Shown here piece after piece: positions 15,031 through 22,272 of a DNA stretch of 57,951 bases. Made by a program: the position numbers and the translations under genes. Where the stretch lies: contig CAIRTQ010000063.1 of NCBI GenBank assembly GCA_903881545.1, positions 1 to 57,951 on the forward strand, in the 5' to 3' direction. Positions within the stretch are counted from its first letter, which is position 1, and every line of letters starts with the position of its first letter. The stretch is from an uncultured Elusimicrobia bacterium (lineage in GTDB: Bacteria > Elusimicrobiota > Elusimicrobia > UBA1565 > UBA9628). Under the pieces are notes generated by a model. That model had not been told where the DNA came from and made no database searches. It was given only the letters and a program-made list of their open reading frames with translations.

Positions 15031-16752
15031 TCAGTCCTTGTCCCCGAAGGGCGGCGGCAGGATCGGAGGTTTGGCCTGGGCCTTGGCCACCTTTTCGACC
15101 TCCATCTCGGAGATGAGCAGGCTGGGGGCGACCGCGGAGACCGGCACCATGCCCGACTCTGCCCCGCAGGAGCCATTGAAGATTTCAGGGTCGTCGCCCG
15201 CCGCCAGGATCTTCATGAAACCCGCGATGGGAGTGCCCACGATGTCCACCCCGCGCACCACCTCGTCGGGACGGCCGTCCGCGTAGACCTTGTAGACGAG
15301 CAGCGGCTGGACCTTGAAGGCCTGCACGGACTCCCGGCCGGTCAGGGTAAAGCCGCCGGAGATGTCGTCGAAAACCAGGCCGAAGGGCTTCTTCTGCCGC
15401 GCCAGCTCGGCCAGCAGCAGGCGCCGCAGTTCGGCGTAAGGCACGGAACGGGACGCCTCCACGATGGTGTTTCCCATCCGGGCCACGACCGCGTGTCCCG
15501 GCTCGCGGCGGCCGTGGCCGTTGGAGCGCGGGAAGCCCGCGATGGGCATGCGGTCCATGAGGAAGCCGCGCAGGATGCCGTCACCGACCAAGGTCACGCG
15601 CCGGGACTTGACTCCCTCATCGTCATACTTGTAGGCCCCGCGCAGGAAGGTCCCCCGGAAGCGCTCCAGCGCGGGGTCGTCATAGACCGAGATAAAATCC
15701 GAGACCACGGGTTGGCCCAGCTTCTTGGTGAAGGTCTGGCCCTCGCTCTCGTGCTTCTGGCGCTGGCCCTCGACGCGGTGGCCGAAGATCTCATGGAAGA
15801 AGACCGCGGCGGCCTTGTTGTTGAGGATGACCGGGCCGGCGAAAGGCTCGACCAGGGGCGCCGCGCGCAGGGCCTGGAGCTCGGCCATGGCGCGGTCCAT
15901 GTCCCGGAAGACCGTCTCGTCCGAAGGCAGGTCCGAGAAGCGGTCGCCGTCGTAGCTCTTGAAGCGGTAGACGTCCATCCCGTCCGGGGTGCGGCTGGAG
16001 ATGCGGAAGGAGAGGCGCAGGTAGACGTTGCCGGTGAGGATACGAGTCCCCTCGCTGGAGACCATGCGCCGGCCCACCCGCTCGACCTCCAAACCCGCGC
16101 CCGACTCGTAGACGAAGGGCCGGCCTTTGAAATACGCCGAGTACTTTTTGACCTTCGCGCGCCACAGCTCCCGGTCCAGGCGCGGCGGCGCCGCGGCGGC
16201 ATAGAATCTCTCCGGCGCGGCCGCCTGGGAGAAATCGGGAGAGCTGTCCTCCTCCGTCGCGGTCACGGCCCGGTTGGTCTCGACCTTGGTGTAGCGCTCC
16301 AGCGCGGCCTTGTAGGCGGCGTCCGTCTGCTGCCAGAGCCCTGCCCGCAGGGCGGCGGGGTCGTCCTCCAGGACCAGGCGCGCGCGCGGACGCTGGCCGT
16401 AGTCCATCCAGGAGTCGCGGCCCTTGAACTCGTGAGTGTTGTCGAGCCGGGGGGAGCCGACGCGGACGTCCACGTCCAGGCAGCGGGCGGAGTCCTGCGC
16501 GTCGTTCTCCAGGGCGCCCAGGCTGGCCGAGATCCAGGACTCGGAGACATCCGTTACTTCGTAGCCGAGGTAATAGAGCGGCGTGGCCTCGGCATGGGCC
16601 AGCCTCGACCAGGAGCGGGCGAGCTCCGCGCTCATGGCGCCCAGAACCGCGTCGGTTTCCTCCGGCCGCGCGGGCAGAGCGCGCAGCTCCAGACCGAAGA
16701 CGAGAGCCAAGACGAACAAGCGCCGATTCATGGGATCGCCAGGGAGGTGCAT
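15031..16752 (-). CDS. exported TldD-like zinc metallopeptidase
   Basis: A 573-residue TldD/PmbA-family peptidase with the zinc motif HEIFGH at residues 320-325 (family HExxxH) in the context FFHEIFGHRVEGQ. The N-terminus is a signal peptide (cleavage near residue 28). I take the ATG at 16752 because GGAG lies 10 bp upstream; an in-frame ATG seven codons later has no ribosome site. TldD/TldE complexes degrade unfolded peptides and trim microcin and CcdA. Here both members are exported, so a periplasmic or outer-membrane substrate is likely. The adjacent zinc-less paralogue starts 4 bp downstream. Confidence 0.87.
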   Translation of the reverse strand: MHLPGDPMNRRLFVLALVFGLELRALPARPEETDAVLGAMSAELARSWSRLAHAEATPLYYLGYEVTDVSESWISASLGALENDAQDSARCLDVDVRVGSPRLDNTHEFKGRDSWMDYGQRPRARLVLEDDPAALRAGLWQQTDAAYKAALERYTKVETNRAVTATEEDSSPDFSQAAAPERFYAAAAPPRLDRELWRAKVKKYSAYFKGRPFVYESGAGLEVERVGRRMVSSEGTRILTGNVYLRLSFRISSRTPDGMDVYRFKSYDGDRFSDLPSDETVFRDMDRAMAELQALRAAPLVEPFAGPVILNNKAAAVFFHEIFGHRVEGQRQKHESEGQTFTKKLGQPVVSDFISVYDDPALERFRGTFLRGAYKYDDEGVKSRRVTLVGDGILRGFLMDRMPIAGFPRSNGHGRREPGHAVVARMGNTIVEASRSVPYAELRRLLLAELARQKKPFGLVFDDISGGFTLTGRESVQAFKVQPLLVYKVYADGRPDEVVRGVDIVGTPIAGFMKILAAGDDPEIFNGSCGAESGMVPVSAVAPSLLISEMEVEKVAKAQAKPPILPPPFGDKD

Positions 16753-16790
16753 TATAGTCTTTCTCCGGGATTTTTGATAGGCTCTAGGCC

Positions 16791-17279
16791 ATGCGCTGGT
16801 ATCTCCTGCGTCACGGCCATTCGCCCAGCGCGGCCGCGGCGGGCGTGGCCACGGACTTCGACCGCCCGCTCTCGGATGGCGGCCGGGAAGACGTGCGCAA
16901 AGTCGCGCGCCTGCTCGCGGCGCGAGGGGCCCGGCCCGACCTCATCCTGCACAGCCCGCTCCAGCGCGCGGCGCAGACCGCTCTGGAAGCCGCCGCCGTC
17001 CTCAAGCCGGCGCAAGGCCTGGAGGCCTTCCCCCCCCTGGCCAACGAGGCGGGCCCCGAGGAGCTGGCCGCGGCGCTGCGGGACCGCGGCCGCGGCTGCT
17101 CCGAACTGCTCATCGTCGGACACCAGCCCCAGCTGGGCGAGCTCGTCCTGGTCCTTTCCCACGCGGTCTGCAGCCTGCCGCCGGGAGGCGCCGCGGCGCT
17201 GGAGCCCAACAGCGACGGATCCGCCGTCTTGCTCTGGTCCTGCAATCCAGCGGATGACTCTCCCCCGGCGCAGGTCTGA
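16791..17279 (+). CDS. sixA: SixA-type phosphohistidine phosphatase
   Basis: A 162-residue histidine phosphatase (phosphoglycerate-mutase superfamily). The catalytic LLRHGHS lies at residues 5-11, then SPLQRAAQTA with the second Arg and the late HQPQLGELV containing the second His. SixA removes phosphate from His of phosphorelay or PTS proteins. The family is usually about 160 residues. The gene is divergent from the TldD-like gene, with 38 bp between them, and the M23 peptidase follows 15 bp downstream. Confidence 0.85.
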   Translation: MRWYLLRHGHSPSAAAAGVATDFDRPLSDGGREDVRKVARLLAARGARPDLILHSPLQRAAQTALEAAAVLKPAQGLEAFPPLANEAGPEELAAALRDRGRGCSELLIVGHQPQLGELVLVLSHAVCSLPPGGAAALEPNSDGSAVLLWSCNPADDSPPAQV

Positions 17280-17294
17280 TACACTGATAGAGTC

Positions 17295-18506
17295 ATGGAA
17301 GTCCCCCCGAACACGCCCGAGCGGTCGGGAAAATCATCCCGTGGGCTATTCATTCTTGCCGCGTGCTGTATAGGGATTAGCGCCGGTTGGCTGCTCTCCA
17401 AGGTGAGAACGAACAATGGCCCGCGTACGAACATCGAAGGTTTAGAGGTTCCGATTCCAGTCTCAAGACTTTCGACCTATGGTAATGGCTCGGATAAAGC
17501 GTCCCTAAATGGCGCGAAACCTCAATCCGTGGATGCAGCATCACCAGCCGGCGAAAGGCGAGAAAGCGGCGGCCCGGCCTTGCTGGCAGGCGTCTCGGCC
17601 GCGGACGCTTCGGGCACCGCCCCGACAGAGGGGACTGGTCCTGCGACGCAAGAATCCCAGGCTTCCGGCCACGCATCTTCAAGGAACGGTTCCGGGCCAG
17701 GCGCTTCGGACGGGACAACGCACGCCGCGCCGCTGCAATGGCAGCCGATGAAGAACGCCGGATCGGATCGCGGCCAGGCTCCGCCCTCCGGGGGCCGGGT
17801 TGGACATTTTTCGAACGGTCTGCCTGCCTCCGCCACGATATCCGAAGCGTCCTTGCGCAGCTATCTGAGCGACATGGGTCGGCCCAGCTCCACGACGAAC
17901 TCCGACGCAGCCCTGCGCAGCTACCTGAGCAACTATCAAGGGCAATTGGAGAAGTTCACGAGAGAACAGCTCCGCCAGGTCCAAAAAGCCATCGCCGCCG
18001 AAGAAGGCATTCTGGAGCGGGCCATGGCCAATGCCCCGGCGTACACGCCCCCTCCCCAGACGATCACGCTGGCGCGCGGCAACATCTGGCCAGTGGCCAA
18101 CGGCGGCGGCCATGTCTCGCAGGAATTCGGACCGACCGATTGGGCGATCTATGCCGGCCGGACTTACAACGGCGTCTACTATCCCCATTTCCATACCGGC
18201 ATCGACATCGCGGCGCCGATGGGGACCCCATTGGTGGCCTTCGACGCGGGCCGCGTCATCTACGCGGGCGGCACCCAGCAATCCGGAGTCGGGGTGGTCG
18301 TCCAGCATGACAACGGCTCCTGCACCACCTATCACCACATGGGGCTGGGCGCCGCGGGCCCCACGGTGCAAGTCGGCCAGTATGTCAGCGCCGGGCAGAC
18401 CCTCGGCCACATCGGCATGACCGGCATGACCACCGGACCGCACATGCATTTTATGGTCAAGTACGCCGACCTCATCAACCCGCGCCAAGTCCTGCCCTCA
18501 AGATGA
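17295..18506 (+). CDS. membrane-anchored M23 (LytM) peptidoglycan endopeptidase
   Basis: A 403-residue protein. A single membrane anchor lies at residues 17-36 (LFILAACCIGISAGWLL), then a long Gly/Ser/Ala-rich low-complexity region to about residue 175. Two near copies of a short ALRSYLS motif and a helical LEKFTREQLRQVQKA segment follow. The C-terminal M23 domain (about 275-395) carries HTGIDIA (first zinc His and Asp) and GPHMHF (HxH). LytM enzymes cut peptide cross-links in peptidoglycan. It probably acts in the periplasm at division or growth sites. The first zinc triad looks complete, so it should be active. Confidence 0.9.
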   Translation: MEVPPNTPERSGKSSRGLFILAACCIGISAGWLLSKVRTNNGPRTNIEGLEVPIPVSRLSTYGNGSDKASLNGAKPQSVDAASPAGERRESGGPALLAGVSAADASGTAPTEGTGPATQESQASGHASSRNGSGPGASDGTTHAAPLQWQPMKNAGSDRGQAPPSGGRVGHFSNGLPASATISEASLRSYLSDMGRPSSTTNSDAALRSYLSNYQGQLEKFTREQLRQVQKAIAAEEGILERAMANAPAYTPPPQTITLARGNIWPVANGGGHVSQEFGPTDWAIYAGRTYNGVYYPHFHTGIDIAAPMGTPLVAFDAGRVIYAGGTQQSGVGVVVQHDNGSCTTYHHMGLGAAGPTVQVGQYVSAGQTLGHIGMTGMTTGPHMHFMVKYADLINPRQVLPSR

Positions 18507-18529
18507 CCCCGAGTTGATATAATCTACGG

Positions 18530-19348
18530 ATGCTCTTCAGCCGCCGGCGCCGATCCCTCTTGGGCGATCGCAAGTTCTTCTGGCGGACGCTGCCGCACAC
18601 CTACCTTTATCCGGCCCTGGGCTTCGCCATCGGCCTGTGCACGCCGCTGGGCGCCTTCGTCCTGCGCTACTTGTTGGCCGCGCCCCTGCTGAAGGCGCAA
18701 TGGGCACACTTCGAACTCCAGTATAACTTCCTTTTCTACGCGTTCATGGGCTTTGGGACCATCTCCAGCTTCATACTATTCGGTTACATCCTGGGCCTGC
18801 GCAGCGAGGAGCAACGCGTCAACAACCGCACCCTGCGGGTGCGGCTCGACGAGCTGCACCTGAAGTCCGTCACCGATGGACTGACCGGCTCCTACACCCA
18901 TGGCTACCTGCACGAGGTCCTGGAACTGGAGATGCAGCGCTCGTTGACCAACCATACGCCGATCTCCTTGCTCCTCCTCGACATCGACAACTTCAAGAAG
19001 GTCAACGACCTACACGGCCACCTCTTTGGCGACCGCGTCATCAAGGAAACGGCGGAGACCATCGCGGCCGGCGTGCGCGCCGACGACATCTTCGGACGGC
19101 TGGGCGGCGATGAATTCCTGACGATCATGCCGGGCGCGGACCACGATACGGCCGCGGGTGTGGCGCTGCGCATCTGCGCCTCCTTCGCCAAAAGCGGACA
19201 CATGGCCACGGTGAGCATCGGAGTCTCCTCCCTCAAGGGCGGCGAGCAAGTCTCCCATTCCGAGCTTTTGCACCGCGCCGACCTCAACCTGTATCAAGCC
19301 AAGCGCGAAGGGAAGAACCGCGTCTGCGCGGACGGCGCGGCCGGCTAG
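18530..19348 (+). CDS. membrane diguanylate cyclase (GGDEF)
   Basis: A 272-residue protein with two membrane segments (about 24-45 and 63-86) and a GGDEF domain from about residue 115. The active-site motif reads GGDEF exactly, and an intact RxxD inhibitory site (RADD) lies five residues before it. It should therefore make c-di-GMP and be product-inhibited. There is no periplasmic sensor domain beyond the short loop. Its last 4 bp overlap the convergent nuclease gene. Confidence 0.92.
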   Translation: MLFSRRRRSLLGDRKFFWRTLPHTYLYPALGFAIGLCTPLGAFVLRYLLAAPLLKAQWAHFELQYNFLFYAFMGFGTISSFILFGYILGLRSEEQRVNNRTLRVRLDELHLKSVTDGLTGSYTHGYLHEVLELEMQRSLTNHTPISLLLLDIDNFKKVNDLHGHLFGDRVIKETAETIAAGVRADDIFGRLGGDEFLTIMPGADHDTAAGVALRICASFAKSGHMATVSIGVSSLKGGEQVSHSELLHRADLNLYQAKREGKNRVCADGAAG

Positions 19349-20052
19349 CTCTTAGCCGCGAAGCAAGCGCAGGTCATGCGGAAGTCGCAGCCGGGGCAGA
19401 AACTCCGGTCCGGAGAAAAATCGCCCGCCGCGATGCGGTCCGCCGCCTCGGTTATCATGCCCTTGAGCCTCCCTTCCGCCTCCGCGTCATAGGCGACGGT
19501 CAGCCGCCGGCCGGCGGCGACGAGGCAAACGCTGAGCAGGGCCGGCTCCATGGCCAAGGACTCGCGGCAGCCCAGGCCGTAGAAGCGCAGCTGCAATTCA
19601 TCCGTGGGGTCGAGCGCCTCGCCCTCGCCGGCCGTCTTGTAGTCGATGACCTCCAGGCGGCCATCCGGATGGCGGTCGATGCGGTCGATCATGCCCCGAA
19701 CCTCATGCCGGCCCAGCGGGTATGTGAACTCCCGCTCCACGGCGACGATGACCGTGCGCCGCTCGCGTTCCGACTCCAGGTACTTTTCCAGGATGCGCCG
19801 TCCCTTGGCAAACCAGCGCTCGCGGATCTGCTGGTCGGGATAACCTTGACTCATCCACCGGCGCTCATAGCAGTCCCAGAGGTCCGCGTCCGAGGGAGCT
19901 TCCTGGCGATGGAAGCATTCCAGGGCGCGGTGCAGGGAAAGGCCCAAGGAGCCGGCGGGAGTCAGGGGGATGCGGCGGCCTTCCACCATCTGGAGACGGT
20001 ATTTCCAGGGGCACTCACGGTAGACCCGCAGCTTGGTGAAGCTCAGTTCCAC
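19345..20052 (-). CDS. RecB/Cas4-like PD-(D/E)XK nuclease with Cys cluster
   Basis: A 235-residue nuclease of the PD-(D/E)XK superfamily. The catalytic core reads GMIDRIDR followed by VIDYKT, giving Asp and Asp-x-Lys residues. A Cys near residue 14 (ECPW) with three Cys near the C-terminus (CPGCDFRMTCAC) suits the iron-sulfur cluster seen in Cas4 and AddB. There is no CRISPR array or cas gene in the window. It is more like stand-alone RecB-type exonucleases. It overlaps rsmD by one base (stop/start region) and may be co-transcribed with it. Confidence 0.82.
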   Translation of the reverse strand: MELSFTKLRVYRECPWKYRLQMVEGRRIPLTPAGSLGLSLHRALECFHRQEAPSDADLWDCYERRWMSQGYPDQQIRERWFAKGRRILEKYLESERERRTVIVAVEREFTYPLGRHEVRGMIDRIDRHPDGRLEVIDYKTAGEGEALDPTDELQLRFYGLGCRESLAMEPALLSVCLVAAGRRLTVAYDAEAEGRLKGMITEAADRIAAGDFSPDRSFCPGCDFRMTCACFAAKS

Positions 20053-20663
20053 TACGCGGGCCCCGCGGCGCCCGGCTGCGGCCGCGGTCCGGCGTGCCGG
20101 AAGAAGCTCAAGAATGTGTCACCGTACTTCTCCTGCCGGACCATGGACCAGCCGGCGGGCGCCGCCACCGCCTCCTTAACATGGTGCTGGCAGACGGCCC
20201 AGCCCCGCGGCGCCAGCAGGCCGGCGGCGGCCACGCGCGCCAAGGCCGGGGCCGAATAGGCCAGGGGCTTTTTCATCGCGTCCTTGTAAGGCGGCCCCAT
20301 GAAGATCAAGTCGTACTGCGTGGTCCCGGAGCGGAAAGGGACCCACGAGAGGTCGCTGAGCACATCGCCGAAATGGACCCGGCCCCGGTCCGCGAACCCG
20401 GAGGCGGCAAGATTGCCGTTGATCAGGTCCATGCAGCGGCGGTCAAGGTCGATGAAGAAGACGAAAGCGGCGCCCCGGGACAAAGCCTCGATGCCGACGG
20501 CGCCGGTCCCGGCGAAAAGGTCCAGGAGGCGGGCGCCCGGCACCAGACCCGTGAGGATATCGAAGAGGGACTGCTTGATGCGGCCCGATATGGGGCGCAC
20601 GCCCCAATCCTTTCCCGAGCCGCGGATGCTGCGGCCGCGCAGGGAGCCCGCGATGATTCTCAT
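20052..20663 (-). CDS. rsmD: RsmD-family 16S rRNA guanine-N2 methyltransferase
   Basis: A 203-residue methyltransferase with the RsmD N-terminus (RIIAGSLRGR), the SAM loop LDLFAGTGAVGIEALSRG and FIDLD. RsmD methylates G966 of 16S rRNA during 30S assembly. The catalytic motif, normally (D/N)PPY, is GPPY here (Gly123). This is confirmed from the codon GGG on the minus strand. The C-terminal 60 residues diverge. Otherwise the length is normal. Loss of the acidic residue could lower activity or point to a changed substrate. The genes downstream and upstream are unrelated by function. Confidence 0.85.
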   Translation of the reverse strand: MRIIAGSLRGRSIRGSGKDWGVRPISGRIKQSLFDILTGLVPGARLLDLFAGTGAVGIEALSRGAAFVFFIDLDRRCMDLINGNLAASGFADRGRVHFGDVLSDLSWVPFRSGTTQYDLIFMGPPYKDAMKKPLAYSAPALARVAAAGLLAPRGWAVCQHHVKEAVAAPAGWSMVRQEKYGDTFLSFFRHAGPRPQPGAAGPA

Positions 20664-20720
20664 CCTGGTATTTTAGCAAAGACGCCGCGGTCCCGGCGCA
20701 TTTGCTAGAATCCTGGTCGT

Positions 20721-22004
20721 ATGGGCACGCGGGCCGTAGTGGTGGACGACGATTCCCTCGTGGGCGAGCTTTCCAAGACCCTGCTCGAGGACGCCGGCTA
20801 CGAAGTCGATTTGATCAACGACAGCGCCAAGGGCCTCCAGAGCATACTCGCCCGGCCTCCCGCCTTGGTCCTATTGGACATCCTCATGCCGGGGCTCGAC
20901 GGCCTGACCCTCTGCCACCGCATCAAAAGCAACGCCGCGACCAAGGCGGTGAAGGTCGTCATGGTCTCGGGCAAGGCCTTCCACGCGGACCGCAAGCGCG
21001 CCGCGGACTACGGCGCGGACCTTTTCATCGAAAAGCCCTATAACGTGGACACTTTCGCCATGCAGATCGCGGACCTGCTCGCGGGCCAGGCGCCGCCCTC
21101 GCTGGCCCCAGCCGTCGCGCCCCGACTGGGTCCGCAGCCGCAGGCCCCGGCCGAGGCCAAGATGCACGCCACCGTCTGGGGCTGCCGCAGCCTCTCCCCC
21201 TACGAGGGCGGAGAGCCCTCCCGCTACGGCCGGCATACGCCCTGCGTCTCCCTGGAAGTCGCCGGCAGCCTCCTTATCTTCGACGCCGGTTCCGGCATCG
21301 TCCCGTTGGGCCAGCGGCTGGTCGAGGAAGGGAAGTACCGGAACCTGTGGCTGCTCCTCACCCATTTCCACCAGGACCACATTGAAGGCCTGGAAAAGTT
21401 CGCCCCCGCCTATGCCGAGGGCTTCAAGATCAACATCGGCGCTCCCGCCTCCCCGGACGAAGCGCTGGAGGGCCGCATCCAGAACCTCTTCGAGGCCGCC
21501 CCGCCGGAGTTCGGCGCCATGCAAGCCCAGCTGGAGATATTCGAGATGCGGGAAGAGACTTACGCCCTGCTGCCGGGAGTACAGCTTTCGCCTTTCTTCG
21601 CCAACCATCCGGACACGACGCTGGCCTTCGTCGTCGAGGCGGAGGGGCGCAAGTTCGTCTATGCGCCGGACTCGGAGATATACGGGGAGCAGGGCACCGC
21701 CATGCAGGACTACGATGAACGGCTCTGCCGCCTCGCCCAGGGCGCGGATGTGCTCATCCACGACGCGCGCTACCTCGACTCCGACTACCAGACGCGCAAG
21801 AACAACGGCCACTCCAGCTGGGCCGACACCGTGGACCTCGCCGCGCGCTGCGGCATCCGGCGCCTGGTCCTCTTCCACCACGACGACTCCTACAGCGACG
21901 CCCTGCTCGACCGCACCGAGGCCGACGCCCGCAAGCGCATCGCCGAAAAGGGCTACGCGCTGGAGCTCATGATGGCCCGCGAGGGCCTCAAGATCGGTTT
22001 CTGA
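20721..22004 (+). CDS. receiver domain fused to metallo-beta-lactamase-fold hydrolase
   Basis: A 427-residue two-domain protein. Residues 4-120 are a CheY-like receiver with the acidic pair VVVDDD, phospho-acceptor Asp53 in LLDILMP and Lys in EKPY. After a Pro/Ala linker, residues about 148-425 are a metallo-beta-lactamase fold with HFHQDH (the HxHxDH zinc motif), a late GHSSW and FHHDD. This resembles RNase Z/PhnP-type phosphodiesterases. Phosphorylation may gate the hydrolase. A cyclic or linear phosphodiester is a likely substrate type, but which one is not visible. The nearest kinases are encoded from 22.3 kb. Confidence 0.85.
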   Translation: MGTRAVVVDDDSLVGELSKTLLEDAGYEVDLINDSAKGLQSILARPPALVLLDILMPGLDGLTLCHRIKSNAATKAVKVVMVSGKAFHADRKRAADYGADLFIEKPYNVDTFAMQIADLLAGQAPPSLAPAVAPRLGPQPQAPAEAKMHATVWGCRSLSPYEGGEPSRYGRHTPCVSLEVAGSLLIFDAGSGIVPLGQRLVEEGKYRNLWLLLTHFHQDHIEGLEKFAPAYAEGFKINIGAPASPDEALEGRIQNLFEAAPPEFGAMQAQLEIFEMREETYALLPGVQLSPFFANHPDTTLAFVVEAEGRKFVYAPDSEIYGEQGTAMQDYDERLCRLAQGADVLIHDARYLDSDYQTRKNNGHSSWADTVDLAARCGIRRLVLFHHDDSYSDALLDRTEADARKRIAEKGYALELMMAREGLKIGF

Positions 22005-22034
22005 CCAGAATGATCGTTCGTCCATGAGGGGAAC

Positions 22035-22223
22035 ATGAAAGCGAAAGTCGACCCGGAGCTGTGCATCGGCTGCGAACTCTGCGTGAACCTCTGCCCCGAA
22101 GTCTTCCGCATGGAAGATGGCAAGGCCGTGGCCTTCACCGACCCGACGCCGGAGGCCGCGCGGGAGTCCTGCCAGCAGGCGAAAGAGCAGTGCCCCGTGG
22201 ACGCGGTAGTCGTCTCTTCCTGA
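22035..22223 (+). CDS. small single-cluster ferredoxin
   Basis: A 62-residue ferredoxin with one cluster: CIGCELC gives three ligands and a Cys near residue 54 (QCPVDAV) the fourth, with an intervening CPEVF. This matches Thermotoga-type 4Fe-4S or Desulfovibrio ferredoxin. It carries electrons in the cytoplasm; partners are not evident nearby. An ATG follows GAGGGGAAC, a good ribosome site, 30 bp after the receiver-hydrolase gene. Confidence 0.9.
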   Translation: MKAKVDPELCIGCELCVNLCPEVFRMEDGKAVAFTDPTPEAARESCQQAKEQCPVDAVVVSS

Positions 22224-22272
22224 CGCCGCACTCTTGGCCTGACCCGGCGTTCCGGCCCCAGGCCGCGGCCGC

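Noticed and set aside
15027..15176. Longer N-terminus for the zinc-less TldE-like gene
   Set aside because: The extra frame is antisense-like Arg/Pro-rich sequence inside the TldD gene; the signal peptide begins at 15026.
19345..20052. Cas4 nuclease of a CRISPR system
   Set aside because: No CRISPR repeats or other cas genes occur in the window; the nuclease is annotated as stand-alone RecB/Cas4-like.
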